Part shown: positions 30,685-39,086 of the stretch, one piece after another | Position numbering within the stretch: position 1 is the stretch's first letter | Layout: every line of letters begins with the position of its first letter | NCBI RefSeq assembly: GCF_016612535.1 | Contig: NZ_JAENXS010000005.1 | Span: forward strand, 62,001-126,000 | DNA length: 64,000 bases | From: Bradyrhizobium diazoefficiens | GTDB lineage: Bacteria; Pseudomonadota; Alphaproteobacteria; Rhizobiales; Xanthobacteraceae | Direction: 5' to 3' | The notes under the pieces: model-generated | The model's database searches: none | What the model was told of the DNA's origin: nothing | Seen by the model: only the letters and a program-made list of their open reading frames with translations | Program-made: the position numbers and the translations under genes

Positions 30685-31380
30685 ATGAAGACGACACGCA
30701 TGCGCGCGCTGTTTTGCCTGCTGCTCGCCACGACGGCGATCGGCGGCGGAGCAGCCGCCTACTCAGAGGCAAGAGATCCGATGTGGGATTCCTCGCAGCT
30801 CCCGGAATCGCGCGGAATCGTCAAGCAATACACGCTGACGCCGCGCGGCGATGTCGACGGCATCATTCTCACCGACGGCACCGAAGTCAAACTGCCACCG
30901 CATCTTACTGCGCAGACCGTATTCGCGATCCACCCGGGCGACGAGGTCTCGGTGCGTGGCCTGCACGCCCGCGTCCTACCGCTGGTCGACGCGGCGTCGA
31001 TCACCAATATCGCGACCGGCAAGAGCGTCGTCGACGATGGTCCGCCTGACCGGCGCGGCGGCAATGATGATCGTGTCGTCGGCGGCAGGATCGCGCTGCA
31101 ATTGCATGGCAAGCGCGGCGAGGTGAATGGCGTGCTGCTTGACGACGGGACCACCCTCCGGCTGCCGCCGCCGGAGGCCGAGCGCATGCAGGAGTACCTG
31201 CGCCAGGGCCAGACCGTCGCGGCGCGCGGCGACGTGCTCGACACCGTGCTCGGCAAGGTCGTCGATGTGAGGGCCATCGGCGCTTTCCCGGACCAGATGA
31301 CGGAGCTGCGCGGTCCGCGTCCGCCCGGCCCGAAAGACGGCCCCGATCGTCGCGGCCCGCCGCCGCCTCCACGCGGCTGA
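30685..31380 (+). CDS. Secreted two-repeat beta-rich protein (unknown family member 1)
   Basis: The 231 aa protein has a signal peptide (MKTTRMRALFCLLLATTAIGGGAAAY) and two similar units of about 60 residues: RGIVKQYTLTPRGDVDGIILTDGTEVKLPPH...GDEVSVRG and GGRIALQLHGKRGEVNGVLLDDGTTLRLPPPEA...GQTVAARGD. Each looks like a small beta-barrel (OB-like) strand set. A proline-rich tail (PPGPKDGPDRRGPPPPPRG) ends it. AAAGGAGA precedes the ATG. It is first behind the sigma-54 promoter; its paralog follows directly. The function is unknown. Confidence 0.8.
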   Translation: MKTTRMRALFCLLLATTAIGGGAAAYSEARDPMWDSSQLPESRGIVKQYTLTPRGDVDGIILTDGTEVKLPPHLTAQTVFAIHPGDEVSVRGLHARVLPLVDAASITNIATGKSVVDDGPPDRRGGNDDRVVGGRIALQLHGKRGEVNGVLLDDGTTLRLPPPEAERMQEYLRQGQTVAARGDVLDTVLGKVVDVRAIGAFPDQMTELRGPRPPGPKDGPDRRGPPPPPRG

Positions 31381-31421
31381 TCCTCATTCACAACCGAGAC
31401 AAAACACGCAAAGGACTCAAC

Positions 31422-32045
31422 ATGCATTGGATCAATCCCGATAGCCTGCCCGAAGTCGCAGGCACCTTCGAGCGCTTCGTGCTCAATCCCCATGGTGAGG
31501 TCGATGGCTTCGTCATGACCGACAAAAACGCCGCCATCCTCGTGCACACACCTCCGCACCTGGATGGCGAGCTCACCAGTCACCTCGCGCTCGGCGACAG
31601 CGTCCGCGTGCGCGGGGTGCGTCCCCGCGGCGTCGAACTGCTGGCCGCGGTCGCCGTCACGACCGCGAGCGGCCGGCAAATCATCGACCAAGGTCCGGAC
31701 CACGATCGCAAGCATCCGAAGGTGAAGCATGAACCCATGACGGCCGACGGCATCGTGCAGATGTCGCTGTTCGGGCCGAAGGGTGAGCTGCGCGGCGCAC
31801 TGCTGTCCGACGGGACCGTCCTGCGCGTCGGCCCGAAAGAGGCCGAGCAGGTCGCAGCTCTGCTTGCGCCTGGAGCAAAGCTCGCGGCGCGCGGCGACGG
31901 CCTTCAGACCCGGCATGGCCGTGTGATCCATGCGCCGGAGCTTGGCCCAGACGCCGCGAGGCTGAAGCCGGTGCGGAAGCCGAAGCCCAAGGAAAAGGAC
32001 AAGCACAAGGAGCCGAAGCACGAGGGCGACGCTCGCGCGGCCTGA
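31422..32045 (+). CDS. Cytoplasmic paralog of the two-repeat protein (family member 2)
   Basis: The 207 aa protein repeats the same two-unit plan as the gene before it (AGTFERFVLNPHGEVDGFVMTDKNAAILVHTPPHL...GDSVRVRG, then GIVQMSLFGPKGELRGALLSDGTVLRVGPKEAEQV...GAKLAARGD). It lacks a signal peptide and ends in a lysine-rich tail (RKPKPKEKDKHKEPKHEG). One copy is thus probably outside and one inside the cell. It lies 41 nt downstream, in the same sigma-54-controlled unit. The function is unknown. Confidence 0.78.
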   Translation: MHWINPDSLPEVAGTFERFVLNPHGEVDGFVMTDKNAAILVHTPPHLDGELTSHLALGDSVRVRGVRPRGVELLAAVAVTTASGRQIIDQGPDHDRKHPKVKHEPMTADGIVQMSLFGPKGELRGALLSDGTVLRVGPKEAEQVAALLAPGAKLAARGDGLQTRHGRVIHAPELGPDAARLKPVRKPKPKEKDKHKEPKHEGDARAA

Positions 32046-32093
32046 CGAAGGCCTCGCGCGAGGAAGAAAGCAGCCGTATTTCGGAGGACTCTG

Positions 32094-33371
32094 ATGGCCG
32101 GAAATGTCGACCAAGGGCGCGCCGGCCGCGCGCTGGATGCGGCCAATTTCTTCCTCGCCGACGTCCGCGATGGGCTCGGCCCCTATCTTGCGGTCTATCT
32201 CCTGACCGAGCAGCACTGGGACGAGGCCAGGATCGGCCTCGTCATGTCGATCGGAACGCTGGCCGGTATCGTGGCGCAGACGCCGGCCGGTGCGCTGGTC
32301 GATGCAACGCGCGCCAAGCGGCTGGTGACGGCCGTCGCTGCCATCACGGTGACGATAGCGTCGCTGGCACTTCCATTGTTTCCAAGCTTCCTGCCGGTCG
32401 TGATTTCGCAAAGCCTCGCGCACGCGGCCGCCGTGGTTTTTCCTCCGGCAATCGCCGCCGTCTCACTCGGCATTTTCGGACACTCCGCCTTCACCCGGCG
32501 GATCGGCCGCAATGAGACGTTCAACCACGCCGGCAATGCGGTCGCGGCCGGGCTCGCCGGCCTCTCCGCCTGCTGGTTCGGACCGACCGTCGTCTTCTAC
32601 CTTCTCGGCGCCATGGCGGTCGCAAGCCTCGCCAGCATCCTTGCGATTCCCGAGGAGGCAATCGACCACGATCTGGCCCGCGGCCTTCACGACACCGGCA
32701 CGGGCAGCCAGCACGAACAGCCCTCCGGCCTCGGCGTTCTCCTGACCTGCCGTCCCCTGCTCGTCTTTGCAATCTGTGTGACGCTCTTCCATCTGTCCAA
32801 CGCGGCGATGTTGCCGCTGGTCGGGCAGAAGCTCGCACTGCAGGACAAGAACATGGGCACCAGCCTGATGTCCGCCTGCATCGTCGCCGCCCAATTGGTG
32901 ATGGTGCCGTTCGCCATGCTGGTCGGCGCAAGGGCCGACCGCTGGGGCCACAAGCGCTTCTTCCTCGCTGCGTTGCTGATCCTGCCGGTTCGGGGGACGC
33001 TCTATACACTTTCGGACAATCCGTTCTGGCTGGTCGGCGTGCAGCTGCTCGATGGCGTCGGCGCCGGCATTTTTGGGGCGATCTTCCCCGTCATCGTCGC
33101 CGACCTCATGCGCAACACCGGCCGCTTCAATGTCGCGCAAGGCGCTGTGATCACCGCCCAGAGCATCGGCGCGGCCCTGTCGACGACGCTCGGGGGGTTC
33201 GTCGTGGTCGGAGCCGGCTACAGCGCGGCCTTCGTCACCCTCGGCGCGGTCGCGGCGATCGGCGCTGTCGTTTGCCTCTTCGCCCTCCCCGAGACGCGGC
33301 AAATCGCCGATGCCGGTCGGCGCCCGCAGGGGAAGACAGCGGCATCAGCTTCCGCTATCGCTGCCGAATGA
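32094..33371 (+). CDS. MFS transporter (425 aa)
   Basis: The protein has about twelve hydrophobic segments with the MFS layout, including the loop 2-3 region ALVDATRAKRLVTAVAAI, the central cytoplasmic loop near residue 205 and LVGARADRWGHKRFF for the second half. ANFFLADVRDGLGPYLAVYLL near the N-terminus is typical of a group of uncharacterised rhizobial MFS proteins. It is 48 nt downstream of the second repeat protein and 25 nt upstream of the ArsB-like gene, consistent with one operon. The substrate is unknown. Confidence 0.9.
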   Translation: MAGNVDQGRAGRALDAANFFLADVRDGLGPYLAVYLLTEQHWDEARIGLVMSIGTLAGIVAQTPAGALVDATRAKRLVTAVAAITVTIASLALPLFPSFLPVVISQSLAHAAAVVFPPAIAAVSLGIFGHSAFTRRIGRNETFNHAGNAVAAGLAGLSACWFGPTVVFYLLGAMAVASLASILAIPEEAIDHDLARGLHDTGTGSQHEQPSGLGVLLTCRPLLVFAICVTLFHLSNAAMLPLVGQKLALQDKNMGTSLMSACIVAAQLVMVPFAMLVGARADRWGHKRFFLAALLILPVRGTLYTLSDNPFWLVGVQLLDGVGAGIFGAIFPVIVADLMRNTGRFNVAQGAVITAQSIGAALSTTLGGFVVVGAGYSAAFVTLGAVAAIGAVVCLFALPETRQIADAGRRPQGKTAASASAIAAE

Positions 33372-33396
33372 AATCATTCCATTTCAAGGATTGAAC

Positions 33397-34647
33397 GTGC
33401 CGTCTGACGCCATCTGGGCCTGGAGCATCATCGCGCTTGCGACCGCAGGCGTCATCATCCGCCCGTTCCGCCTGCCGGAGGCGATCTGGGCCGTGATCGG
33501 GGCCGCCGCGCTGGTGCTGCTCGGCTTCCTGCCGTGGCAGGACGCGCTCACCGGGATCGAGAAGGGCATCGACGTCTATCTCTTCCTGATCGGCATGATG
33601 CTGATCGCCGAGCTGGCGCGGCTCGAAGACCTGTTCGACTATCTCGCAGCCCTTGCGGTGGAATATGCCGCCGGCTCGCCGCAGCGGCTGTTCCTGCTGA
33701 TCTACATCGTCGGCACGATCGTCACCGTGTTGCTCTCCAACGACGCGACCGCGATCGTGCTGACCCCGGCCGTCTATGCCGCGACGCGCGCGGCCGGCGC
33801 CAAGCCGCTGCCTTATCTGTTCGTCTGCGCCTTCATTGCCAACGCCGCAAGCTTCGTGCTGCCGATCTCCAACCCCGCCAATCTCGTCGTGTTCGGCGCG
33901 CACATGCCGCAACTCACCGAATGGCTGCGCCTATTCGCCCTACCCTCGGCCGCATCGATCCTGCTCACTTACGTGGTGCTGCGCCTGACCCAGCATCGCG
34001 CGCTGAAGGAAGAAACGATCGCACGCAGCGTGCCGCATCCAAAACTCGGCCGCGGCGGCAAGCTGACGGCAGTTGGCATCATCGCGATCGGGGTCGTGCT
34101 GGTCACGGCTTCGGCACTCGACAAGCAACTGGGCTTGCCAACCTTCATCTGCGGCGTGGTCACGGCCACCATCGTGCTGCTGATCAACCGGCAGTCGCCC
34201 CTGCCCGTGCTGCGTGGCGTGTCATGGAGCGTGCTGCCGCTGGTCGGCGGGCTCTTCGTGATGGTGGAGGCGCTGGTGAAAACCGGCGTGATCGGGCAGC
34301 TCAGCGCTCTGTTGCACGAAGCGGTCGCGCAGTCGGTTCCGCAGGCTGCCTGGAGCGCCGGCATTGCGACGGGCGTCGCCACCAACGTCGCCAACAATCT
34401 GCCCGTCGGCCTCGTTGCAGGCTCCGTCGCCGCCAGTGATCACCTGCCCGCAACGGTCGTTAGCGCGATCCTGATCGGCGTCGATCTCGGTCCAAATCTG
34501 TCGGTGACCGGATCACTCGCGACAATCCTCTGGCTGGTCGCGCTGCGGCGGGAGAAGATCGAGGTCGGCGCTTGGCGGTTTCTCAAGCTCGGCATGCTTG
34601 TAACCCCGCCCGCCCTGATCGCGGCGCTTGCAGCCGCGATCAGGTAA
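33397..34647 (+). CDS. ArsB/NhaD-type (ion transporter superfamily) membrane transporter
   Basis: The 416 aa protein has about ten to twelve helices and the ArsB-type motifs LLGFLPWQDALTGIEKGIDVYLFLIGMMLIAE, VTVLLSNDATAIVLTPAVYA and SNPANLVVFGAHMP, with NVANNLPVGLVAGS in the second half. A GTG at 33397 with AAGGA six bases upstream is the best start; the frame is open further up but overlaps the MFS gene. Related proteins export arsenite or move dicarboxylates and ions. No arsR or arsC is near, and control by sigma-54 is unusual for arsenic resistance, so the substrate is open. Confidence 0.85.
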   Translation: MPSDAIWAWSIIALATAGVIIRPFRLPEAIWAVIGAAALVLLGFLPWQDALTGIEKGIDVYLFLIGMMLIAELARLEDLFDYLAALAVEYAAGSPQRLFLLIYIVGTIVTVLLSNDATAIVLTPAVYAATRAAGAKPLPYLFVCAFIANAASFVLPISNPANLVVFGAHMPQLTEWLRLFALPSAASILLTYVVLRLTQHRALKEETIARSVPHPKLGRGGKLTAVGIIAIGVVLVTASALDKQLGLPTFICGVVTATIVLLINRQSPLPVLRGVSWSVLPLVGGLFVMVEALVKTGVIGQLSALLHEAVAQSVPQAAWSAGIATGVATNVANNLPVGLVAGSVAASDHLPATVVSAILIGVDLGPNLSVTGSLATILWLVALRREKIEVGAWRFLKLGMLVTPPALIAALAAAIR

Positions 34648-34666
34648 CGAGCAGACTCTATTTTTT

Positions 34667-34716
34667 GAGCATGATCTTTCTCGGAAAACCGCTACGCACT
34701 TTTCCGGATCATGCTC
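34667..34716. repeat. Dispersed hairpin repeat, copy 1
   Basis: GAGCATGATC and GATCATGCTC close a hairpin with an inner stem CGGAAAA/TTTTCCG. The same unit occurs inverted at 40119-40166. Copy 1 ends on the first base of the stop codon of the leftward MFS gene and faces the 3' end of the ArsB-like gene, so it may terminate transcription from both sides. Confidence 0.8.
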
Positions 34717-36080
34717 TAGTCGTTCTCGTAGCCATAGACTTCCGGCAGGATGAAGATTGCCGCACACAATCCGATCAGCGGGAAGATCGCGACGAACAGC
34801 GTGGCGCCGGCCTGCCCGATCGCCGCGAACAGCGATGGGAACAGGAAGATCGCCAGGAACGACGGCAGCTTGACGAACATGTAGGCAAAGCCGCTGGCGG
34901 TGCCGCGGTACTTCGGCTTGGCGACCATGGTCGGGATCGTCATGCAGTTCGAGGCGTCCCAATAATGCCCCCACAGCATCGCGGCGGCGGCGAACGGCAG
35001 CAGGATCGTGTTGTTGGTGTAGAGCGCGAAGGCCGCGACCAGCAGGGAAGCCAGCACGATGCCGAAACCGGCAATGGCGATGCCGCGATGGCCGATCTTC
35101 GGGGTCAAGAGCGGACCGACCCAGCCCGACACGGCGGCGAGACAGAACAGGCCCATCGTCACCAGATTGTTGCCGAGCACGCTCGACACGCCGACCATTA
35201 CGAACAGCACCGGCAGATAGAACGCGAAGGTCGAGAACTCGCTGCCTTGCGCGAAGCAGGCGATCCAGCCGTAGATCGTGGCGCGCCAGCGGATCGGGTC
35301 CTGCTTGAGGTCGGCCAGGAAAGCTCGGGTCGAGACCTTCGGCATCTGCACGTCCTGGTCCGGCAGCATCGCGAGATCGTCGTTGAACATCTCGCGCGCG
35401 ACCTGCTTGGCCTCGCGGTAGCGTCCTTTCTGGACCAACCAGACCGCGGTCTCCGGCACGTCGTGGCGCATGATCAGGATGATCAGCGCCGGCACCGCGC
35501 CGAGGCCGAGCGTCACCCGCCACAGCATCTCGTGCTGGATGTCGAGCAGCAGGAAGATCACGATGACGCCGATGGTCAGGACTTCACCGACCGCGAACAT
35601 GAACTGCCAGCGGTTGCCCATGACCTCGCGCTCGCCCTTGGCCATGGATTCCATGATGTAGGTGTAACCGGTCGAGATGTCCGAGCCGAGCGGGACGCCG
35701 AGCAGGAAGCGGATCACGACGAGCCAGCCGACGCTGGGCACGAAGGCCTGCGCCACCGCCAGCACGATGAACATCACCATCGTCACCAGGAACATCACGC
35801 GGCGGCCGATCTTGTCGGACAGCCAGCCGCCGAGCAGTGCGCCGATCAGCGCGCCGCCTTGCGTACCAGCTGCGGCAAGGCCCAGCATCAGCGGATCGGG
35901 ATTGTACTGTTCCTTGATGAAGATCAGCACGAAGGCGATCGAATAGAGATCCCAGGCCTCGACCAGGATCGAGGCCATCATCAGCCAGCCGACCTTGTTG
36001 CCCTTGGGACTGTAGTTCGTGATGAGGTAGCGGATCGCGGCTTCGCTCGCGGTTGGTTGTGGCATCGCCATCGTCGACAT
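34716..36080 (-). CDS. MFS transporter, metabolite:proton symporter type
   Basis: The 454 aa protein has about twelve helices and the sugar/organic-acid symporter motifs GGWLSDKIGRRVMFL (loop 2-3) and RFLLGVPLGSDISTGYTYIMESM with a KGEREVMGNRWQ loop. The ATG at 36080 follows AGAGAGGACC; an upstream in-frame TTG is less likely. It lies 59 nt downstream of the GntR gene on the same strand, next to a divergent sugar-acid operon, so it probably imports the acid that the operon degrades. Confidence 0.9.
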   Translation of the reverse strand: MSTMAMPQPTASEAAIRYLITNYSPKGNKVGWLMMASILVEAWDLYSIAFVLIFIKEQYNPDPLMLGLAAAGTQGGALIGALLGGWLSDKIGRRVMFLVTMVMFIVLAVAQAFVPSVGWLVVIRFLLGVPLGSDISTGYTYIMESMAKGEREVMGNRWQFMFAVGEVLTIGVIVIFLLLDIQHEMLWRVTLGLGAVPALIILIMRHDVPETAVWLVQKGRYREAKQVAREMFNDDLAMLPDQDVQMPKVSTRAFLADLKQDPIRWRATIYGWIACFAQGSEFSTFAFYLPVLFVMVGVSSVLGNNLVTMGLFCLAAVSGWVGPLLTPKIGHRGIAIAGFGIVLASLLVAAFALYTNNTILLPFAAAAMLWGHYWDASNCMTIPTMVAKPKYRGTASGFAYMFVKLPSFLAIFLFPSLFAAIGQAGATLFVAIFPLIGLCAAIFILPEVYGYEND

Positions 36081-36139
36081 GTTTGGTCCTCTCTTCAAAA
36101 CTCTTTACGCGCCAAGTACTTTTAAGCACCAAGTACTTT

Positions 36140-36907
36140 TCAGGCGCCAAGCAGCGGCTCGATGCTGCAATCGAGCAGCCGCGGATCGATGCCCGCCTCC
36201 ATGCCCGTGAACATCTGGTCCATGTAGTCGATCAGGGCATCGCTCGCCTTCACCGCGTCCTCGACGCGACGGCCCGCGACGGCCGCGAGAATGGCGAGAT
36301 GATGATCGATCGTGCTGGACAGGTCCGTCTGCCCCGGCATGAAGCGGTGGTGGATGTAGCCGATACGGCGATACAGCGTGTGCAGCGGCCGCAGCGTATG
36401 CACTAGGAACGGCTCGCCCGCGGCCTCCAGCACCAGCGCATCGATACGGCGGTCGATGCTGTTGAATTCGTCGAGGCTCAGATTGGCGCGGCGCTCGCGC
36501 AGGAGACGCTCGATGTGCAGCGCCTGATTGCGGTGCGAGAGGCTGGCACGATCGGCTGCAAGACGAATGACGAAGCGCTCCATGTCGCGGCGCAAAGCCA
36601 GCAGCATGCGCTCACGCGCCAGATCGATCGGCGCGATGTGCAGGCCGTGGCGCGGACGGATGATGATGAGCGTATCGGCGGAGAGACGATTGACCGCGTG
36701 GTGCACCGGCGTGCGACCGAAGCCGGTGATCTGCTGTAATTCCAGCATGGTCATGAACTGGCCGGGCTTGAGCTCGCAATGGACGAGGAGCTCTTCAATC
36801 CTCTGATAGGCCAATTCGAAGAAGTTGAGCCGGTTCCTCCGGGAGGGCTTACCCTCGCCGTCGTCCTCCTGTCTCACCACCTGGAGCGTGCGCTTGCGCC
36901 GTGCCAT
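36140..36907 (-). CDS. GntR-family (FadR-type) transcriptional regulator
   Basis: The 255 aa protein has an N-terminal winged helix (ELAYQRIEELLVHCELKPGQFMTMLELQQITGFGRTPVHHAVNRLSADTLIIIRPRHGLHIAPID) and a helical C-terminal FCD-type effector domain (RRDMERFVIRLAADRASLSHR, HLAILAAVAGRRVEDAVKA). The N-terminal 28 residues are strongly basic (MARRKRTLQVVRQ). It is divergent from the dehydratase operon with a candidate operator at 36976. It most likely represses the dehydratase operon and its own MFS partner until the sugar acid is present. Confidence 0.93.
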   Translation of the reverse strand: MARRKRTLQVVRQEDDGEGKPSRRNRLNFFELAYQRIEELLVHCELKPGQFMTMLELQQITGFGRTPVHHAVNRLSADTLIIIRPRHGLHIAPIDLARERMLLALRRDMERFVIRLAADRASLSHRNQALHIERLLRERRANLSLDEFNSIDRRIDALVLEAAGEPFLVHTLRPLHTLYRRIGYIHHRFMPGQTDLSSTIDHHLAILAAVAGRRVEDAVKASDALIDYMDQMFTGMEAGIDPRLLDCSIEPLLGA

Positions 36908-36975
36908 GTCTGCCTCCCGTCGGCCTGCGCTATCGCTGCAGGGCGGCGCCTTATTTGTGGCACCCTTAAAACATG

Positions 36976-36991
36976 TTGTGATATATTACAA
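36976..36991. promoter_or_regulatory. Candidate GntR operator
   Basis: TTGTGATATATTACAA is an inverted repeat with one mismatched pair, located in the divergent GntR/dehydratase promoter. GntR/FadR regulators bind short dyads such as TTGT-Nx-ACAA, and only one such dyad is seen here. Confidence 0.55.
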
Positions 36992-37082
36992 GCAGGCGTA
37001 ACACTTCCAGCGGTGCGCCACATGCTGCGGTGCGAAATGAAACAGGCCGGCGCAACGCGCCTGTGATGGGAGGGCAATTGCC

Positions 37083-38282
37083 GTGAAGATCACGTCGATC
37101 GAGACGTTGCGCACCGAGGAATTTTCGAACGTCATCTGGGTGCGCGTCCACACCGACACGGGCATGATCGGTCTCGGCGAAACCTTCTACGGTGCGGGCG
37201 CGGTCGAAGCGCAGATCCACGACACCTTTGCCGGCCGCCTGCTCGGCCGCAATCCCCTGCACATCGAGGCGATCCATCGCGACATGCTGAACCTGCCGAT
37301 GGCGCAGTCCTCCACCGGCGTCGAATATCGTGCGGCCTCCGCAATCGACATCGCGCTGTGGGATCTGTTCGGCAAGGTCTGCAATCAGCCTGTGCACCAG
37401 ATGCTCGGCGGCCTCTGCCGCGACAAGCAGCGCATCTACAACACCTGTGCCGGCACCCAATATGTCCGCTCGACCAATATCAGCCCGGTCGCCAACTGGA
37501 ATCTCGGCGCCGCCAAGGGGCCTTACGAGGATCTCGACGGCTTCATGCATCACGCCGACGCGCTCGCCGAAAACCTGCTGGAAAATGGCATCTCGGCGAT
37601 GAAGATCTGGCCGTTCGATCCTGCGGCACAGGAGAACAAGGGCCTCTACATCACCGCCGCCCAGATGAAGCACGCGATCGAGCCGTTCGAAAAAATCCGC
37701 AAAGTCGTCGGCGACAAGATGGAGATCATGGTCGAGCTCCACTCGCTCTGGAACCTGCCGACCGCAAAACAGATCGCGCGTGCGCTCGAGCCGTACAAGC
37801 CGACCTGGTACGAAGACCCGATCCGCATGAACTCGCCGCAGGCGCTCGCCGAATATGCGCGCTCGACCGACGTCTGGGTCTGCGCCAGCGAAACGCTGGG
37901 CTCGCGCTTCCCCTACAAGGACATGCTCGACCGCGACGCCATGCATGTGGTGATGGCGGATCTGTGCTGGACCGGCGGCCTCACCGAAGGCCGCAAGATC
38001 GCCGCGATGGCCGAGACCTACCACCGGCCCTTCGCACCGCATGATTGCATCGGCCCGATCGGCTTCATCGCCGCCATCCACATGTCGTTCAGCCAGCCCA
38101 ACACGCTGATCCAGGAATCGGTGCGCGCCTTCTACAAGGGCTGGTACAATGAGCTCGTCACGACGATGCCGACGATCAAGGACGGCTATGTCTTCCCGAT
38201 GGAAGGACCGGGCCTTGGCGTCGATCTCCTGCCCGCGGTGTTCGATCGCTCCGATCTGACCGTGCGTCGCTCCAACGCTTAA
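37083..38282 (+). CDS. Enolase-superfamily (MR/MLE) sugar-acid dehydratase
   Basis: The 399 aa protein has a capping domain and a TIM barrel with metal ligands E218, E244 and E270 (MVELHSLW, WYEDPIR, CASETLG) and a possible catalytic H320 (FAPHDC). The usual K-x-K base motif reads K174-I-W176 (SAMKIWPFD), so only one lysine is kept; the proton-abstraction scheme may differ from mandelate racemase. The GTG start has GGGAGGG upstream. It is first in an operon with gluconate 5-dehydrogenase-like and idonate dehydrogenase-like genes, which suggests dehydration of an aldonic or uronic acid. Confidence 0.88.
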   Translation: MKITSIETLRTEEFSNVIWVRVHTDTGMIGLGETFYGAGAVEAQIHDTFAGRLLGRNPLHIEAIHRDMLNLPMAQSSTGVEYRAASAIDIALWDLFGKVCNQPVHQMLGGLCRDKQRIYNTCAGTQYVRSTNISPVANWNLGAAKGPYEDLDGFMHHADALAENLLENGISAMKIWPFDPAAQENKGLYITAAQMKHAIEPFEKIRKVVGDKMEIMVELHSLWNLPTAKQIARALEPYKPTWYEDPIRMNSPQALAEYARSTDVWVCASETLGSRFPYKDMLDRDAMHVVMADLCWTGGLTEGRKIAAMAETYHRPFAPHDCIGPIGFIAAIHMSFSQPNTLIQESVRAFYKGWYNELVTTMPTIKDGYVFPMEGPGLGVDLLPAVFDRSDLTVRRSNA

Positions 38283-38294
38283 GGATTTCTCGAG

Positions 38295-39062
38295 ATGAGC
38301 ACTGCCCTCTTCGACCTTTCCGGCCGCACTGCACTGGTGACCGGCTCCTCGCGCGGGCTCGGCCGCGCCATCGCCGAGGGCATGGCCAAGGCCGGCGCCA
38401 GGATCATCGTCAACGGCGTCGATCCCAAGCGAGTCGAACAGGCCGTCGCCGAGTTTCGCGCCGCCGGCCATCAGGCCGAAGGTGCCGCCTTCAACGTCAC
38501 CGACGAGCCCGCGATCGTCGCGGCGTTCAACGACTTCGACAAAAAGGGGATTGCGGTCGACATCCTCGTCAACAATGCCGGCATCCAGCACCGCAAGCCG
38601 CTGGTGGAGTTCACCACCGACGAATGGCGCAAGGTGATCGAGACCAACCTCACCAGCGCCTTCGTGATCGGCCGTGAGGCGGCCAAGCGCATGATCCCGC
38701 GCAAGCACGGCAAGATCATCAATATCGGTTCGCTCGGCAGCGAGCTCGCGCGCCCGACGATTGCGCCCTACACCGCCGCCAAGGGCGGCATCAAGAACCT
38801 GACCCGCTCGATGGCGGTGGAATGGGCCCAGCACGGCATCACGGCCAATGCCATCGGCCCCGGCTACATGCTCACCGACATGAACGAGGCGCTGGTCAAC
38901 AACACCGACTTCAACAATTGGCTGATGGGCCGCATCCCTTCAAAGCGCTGGGGCAAGCCGGACGAGCTGGTCGGCGCTGCAATCTTCCTGGCCTCCGACG
39001 CCTCCACTTACGTCAACGGCCAGATCATCTATGTCGATGGCGGCATGATCGCCGCGATGTAG
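38295..39062 (+). CDS. SDR, gluconate 5-dehydrogenase-like
   Basis: The 255 aa classical SDR keeps all catalytic parts: GSSRGLGRAIAEGMAKAGA (cofactor), NNAGIQHRKPL, GSLGSELARPTIAPYTAAKGGIKNLTRSMA with Ser, Tyr and Lys (YTAAK), and IYVDGGMIAAM at the end. It closely resembles gluconate 5-dehydrogenase (IdnO/Gno), which interconverts 5-ketogluconate and gluconate with NADP(H). It lies 12 nt after the dehydratase gene and 24 nt before the alcohol dehydrogenase gene. Confidence 0.9.
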   Translation: MSTALFDLSGRTALVTGSSRGLGRAIAEGMAKAGARIIVNGVDPKRVEQAVAEFRAAGHQAEGAAFNVTDEPAIVAAFNDFDKKGIAVDILVNNAGIQHRKPLVEFTTDEWRKVIETNLTSAFVIGREAAKRMIPRKHGKIINIGSLGSELARPTIAPYTAAKGGIKNLTRSMAVEWAQHGITANAIGPGYMLTDMNEALVNNTDFNNWLMGRIPSKRWGKPDELVGAAIFLASDASTYVNGQIIYVDGGMIAAM

Positions 39063-39086
39063 TCGCGAACCCAAGGGAACGAGACC

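Noticed and set aside
30759..32423. 554-codon minus-strand frame across the two-repeat proteins and the MFS start
   Set aside because: It crosses three plus-strand genes with ribosome sites and ignores the sigma-54 promoter layout. No domain is seen in it.
33397..34647. Arsenic resistance operon
   Set aside because: Only an ArsB-type permease is present; arsR, arsC and arsA are absent nearby and the control is sigma-54 type, so an arsenic role is not claimed.
34572..36125. 517-codon plus-strand frame opposite the MFS gene
   Set aside because: Its translation is His/Asp/Arg-rich, as expected from the reverse of a membrane protein gene at high GC.
36966..38834. 622-codon minus-strand frame opposite the dehydratase and SDR genes
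   Set aside because: The opposite strand carries two complete, motif-proven enzymes. The antisense product has no family character.
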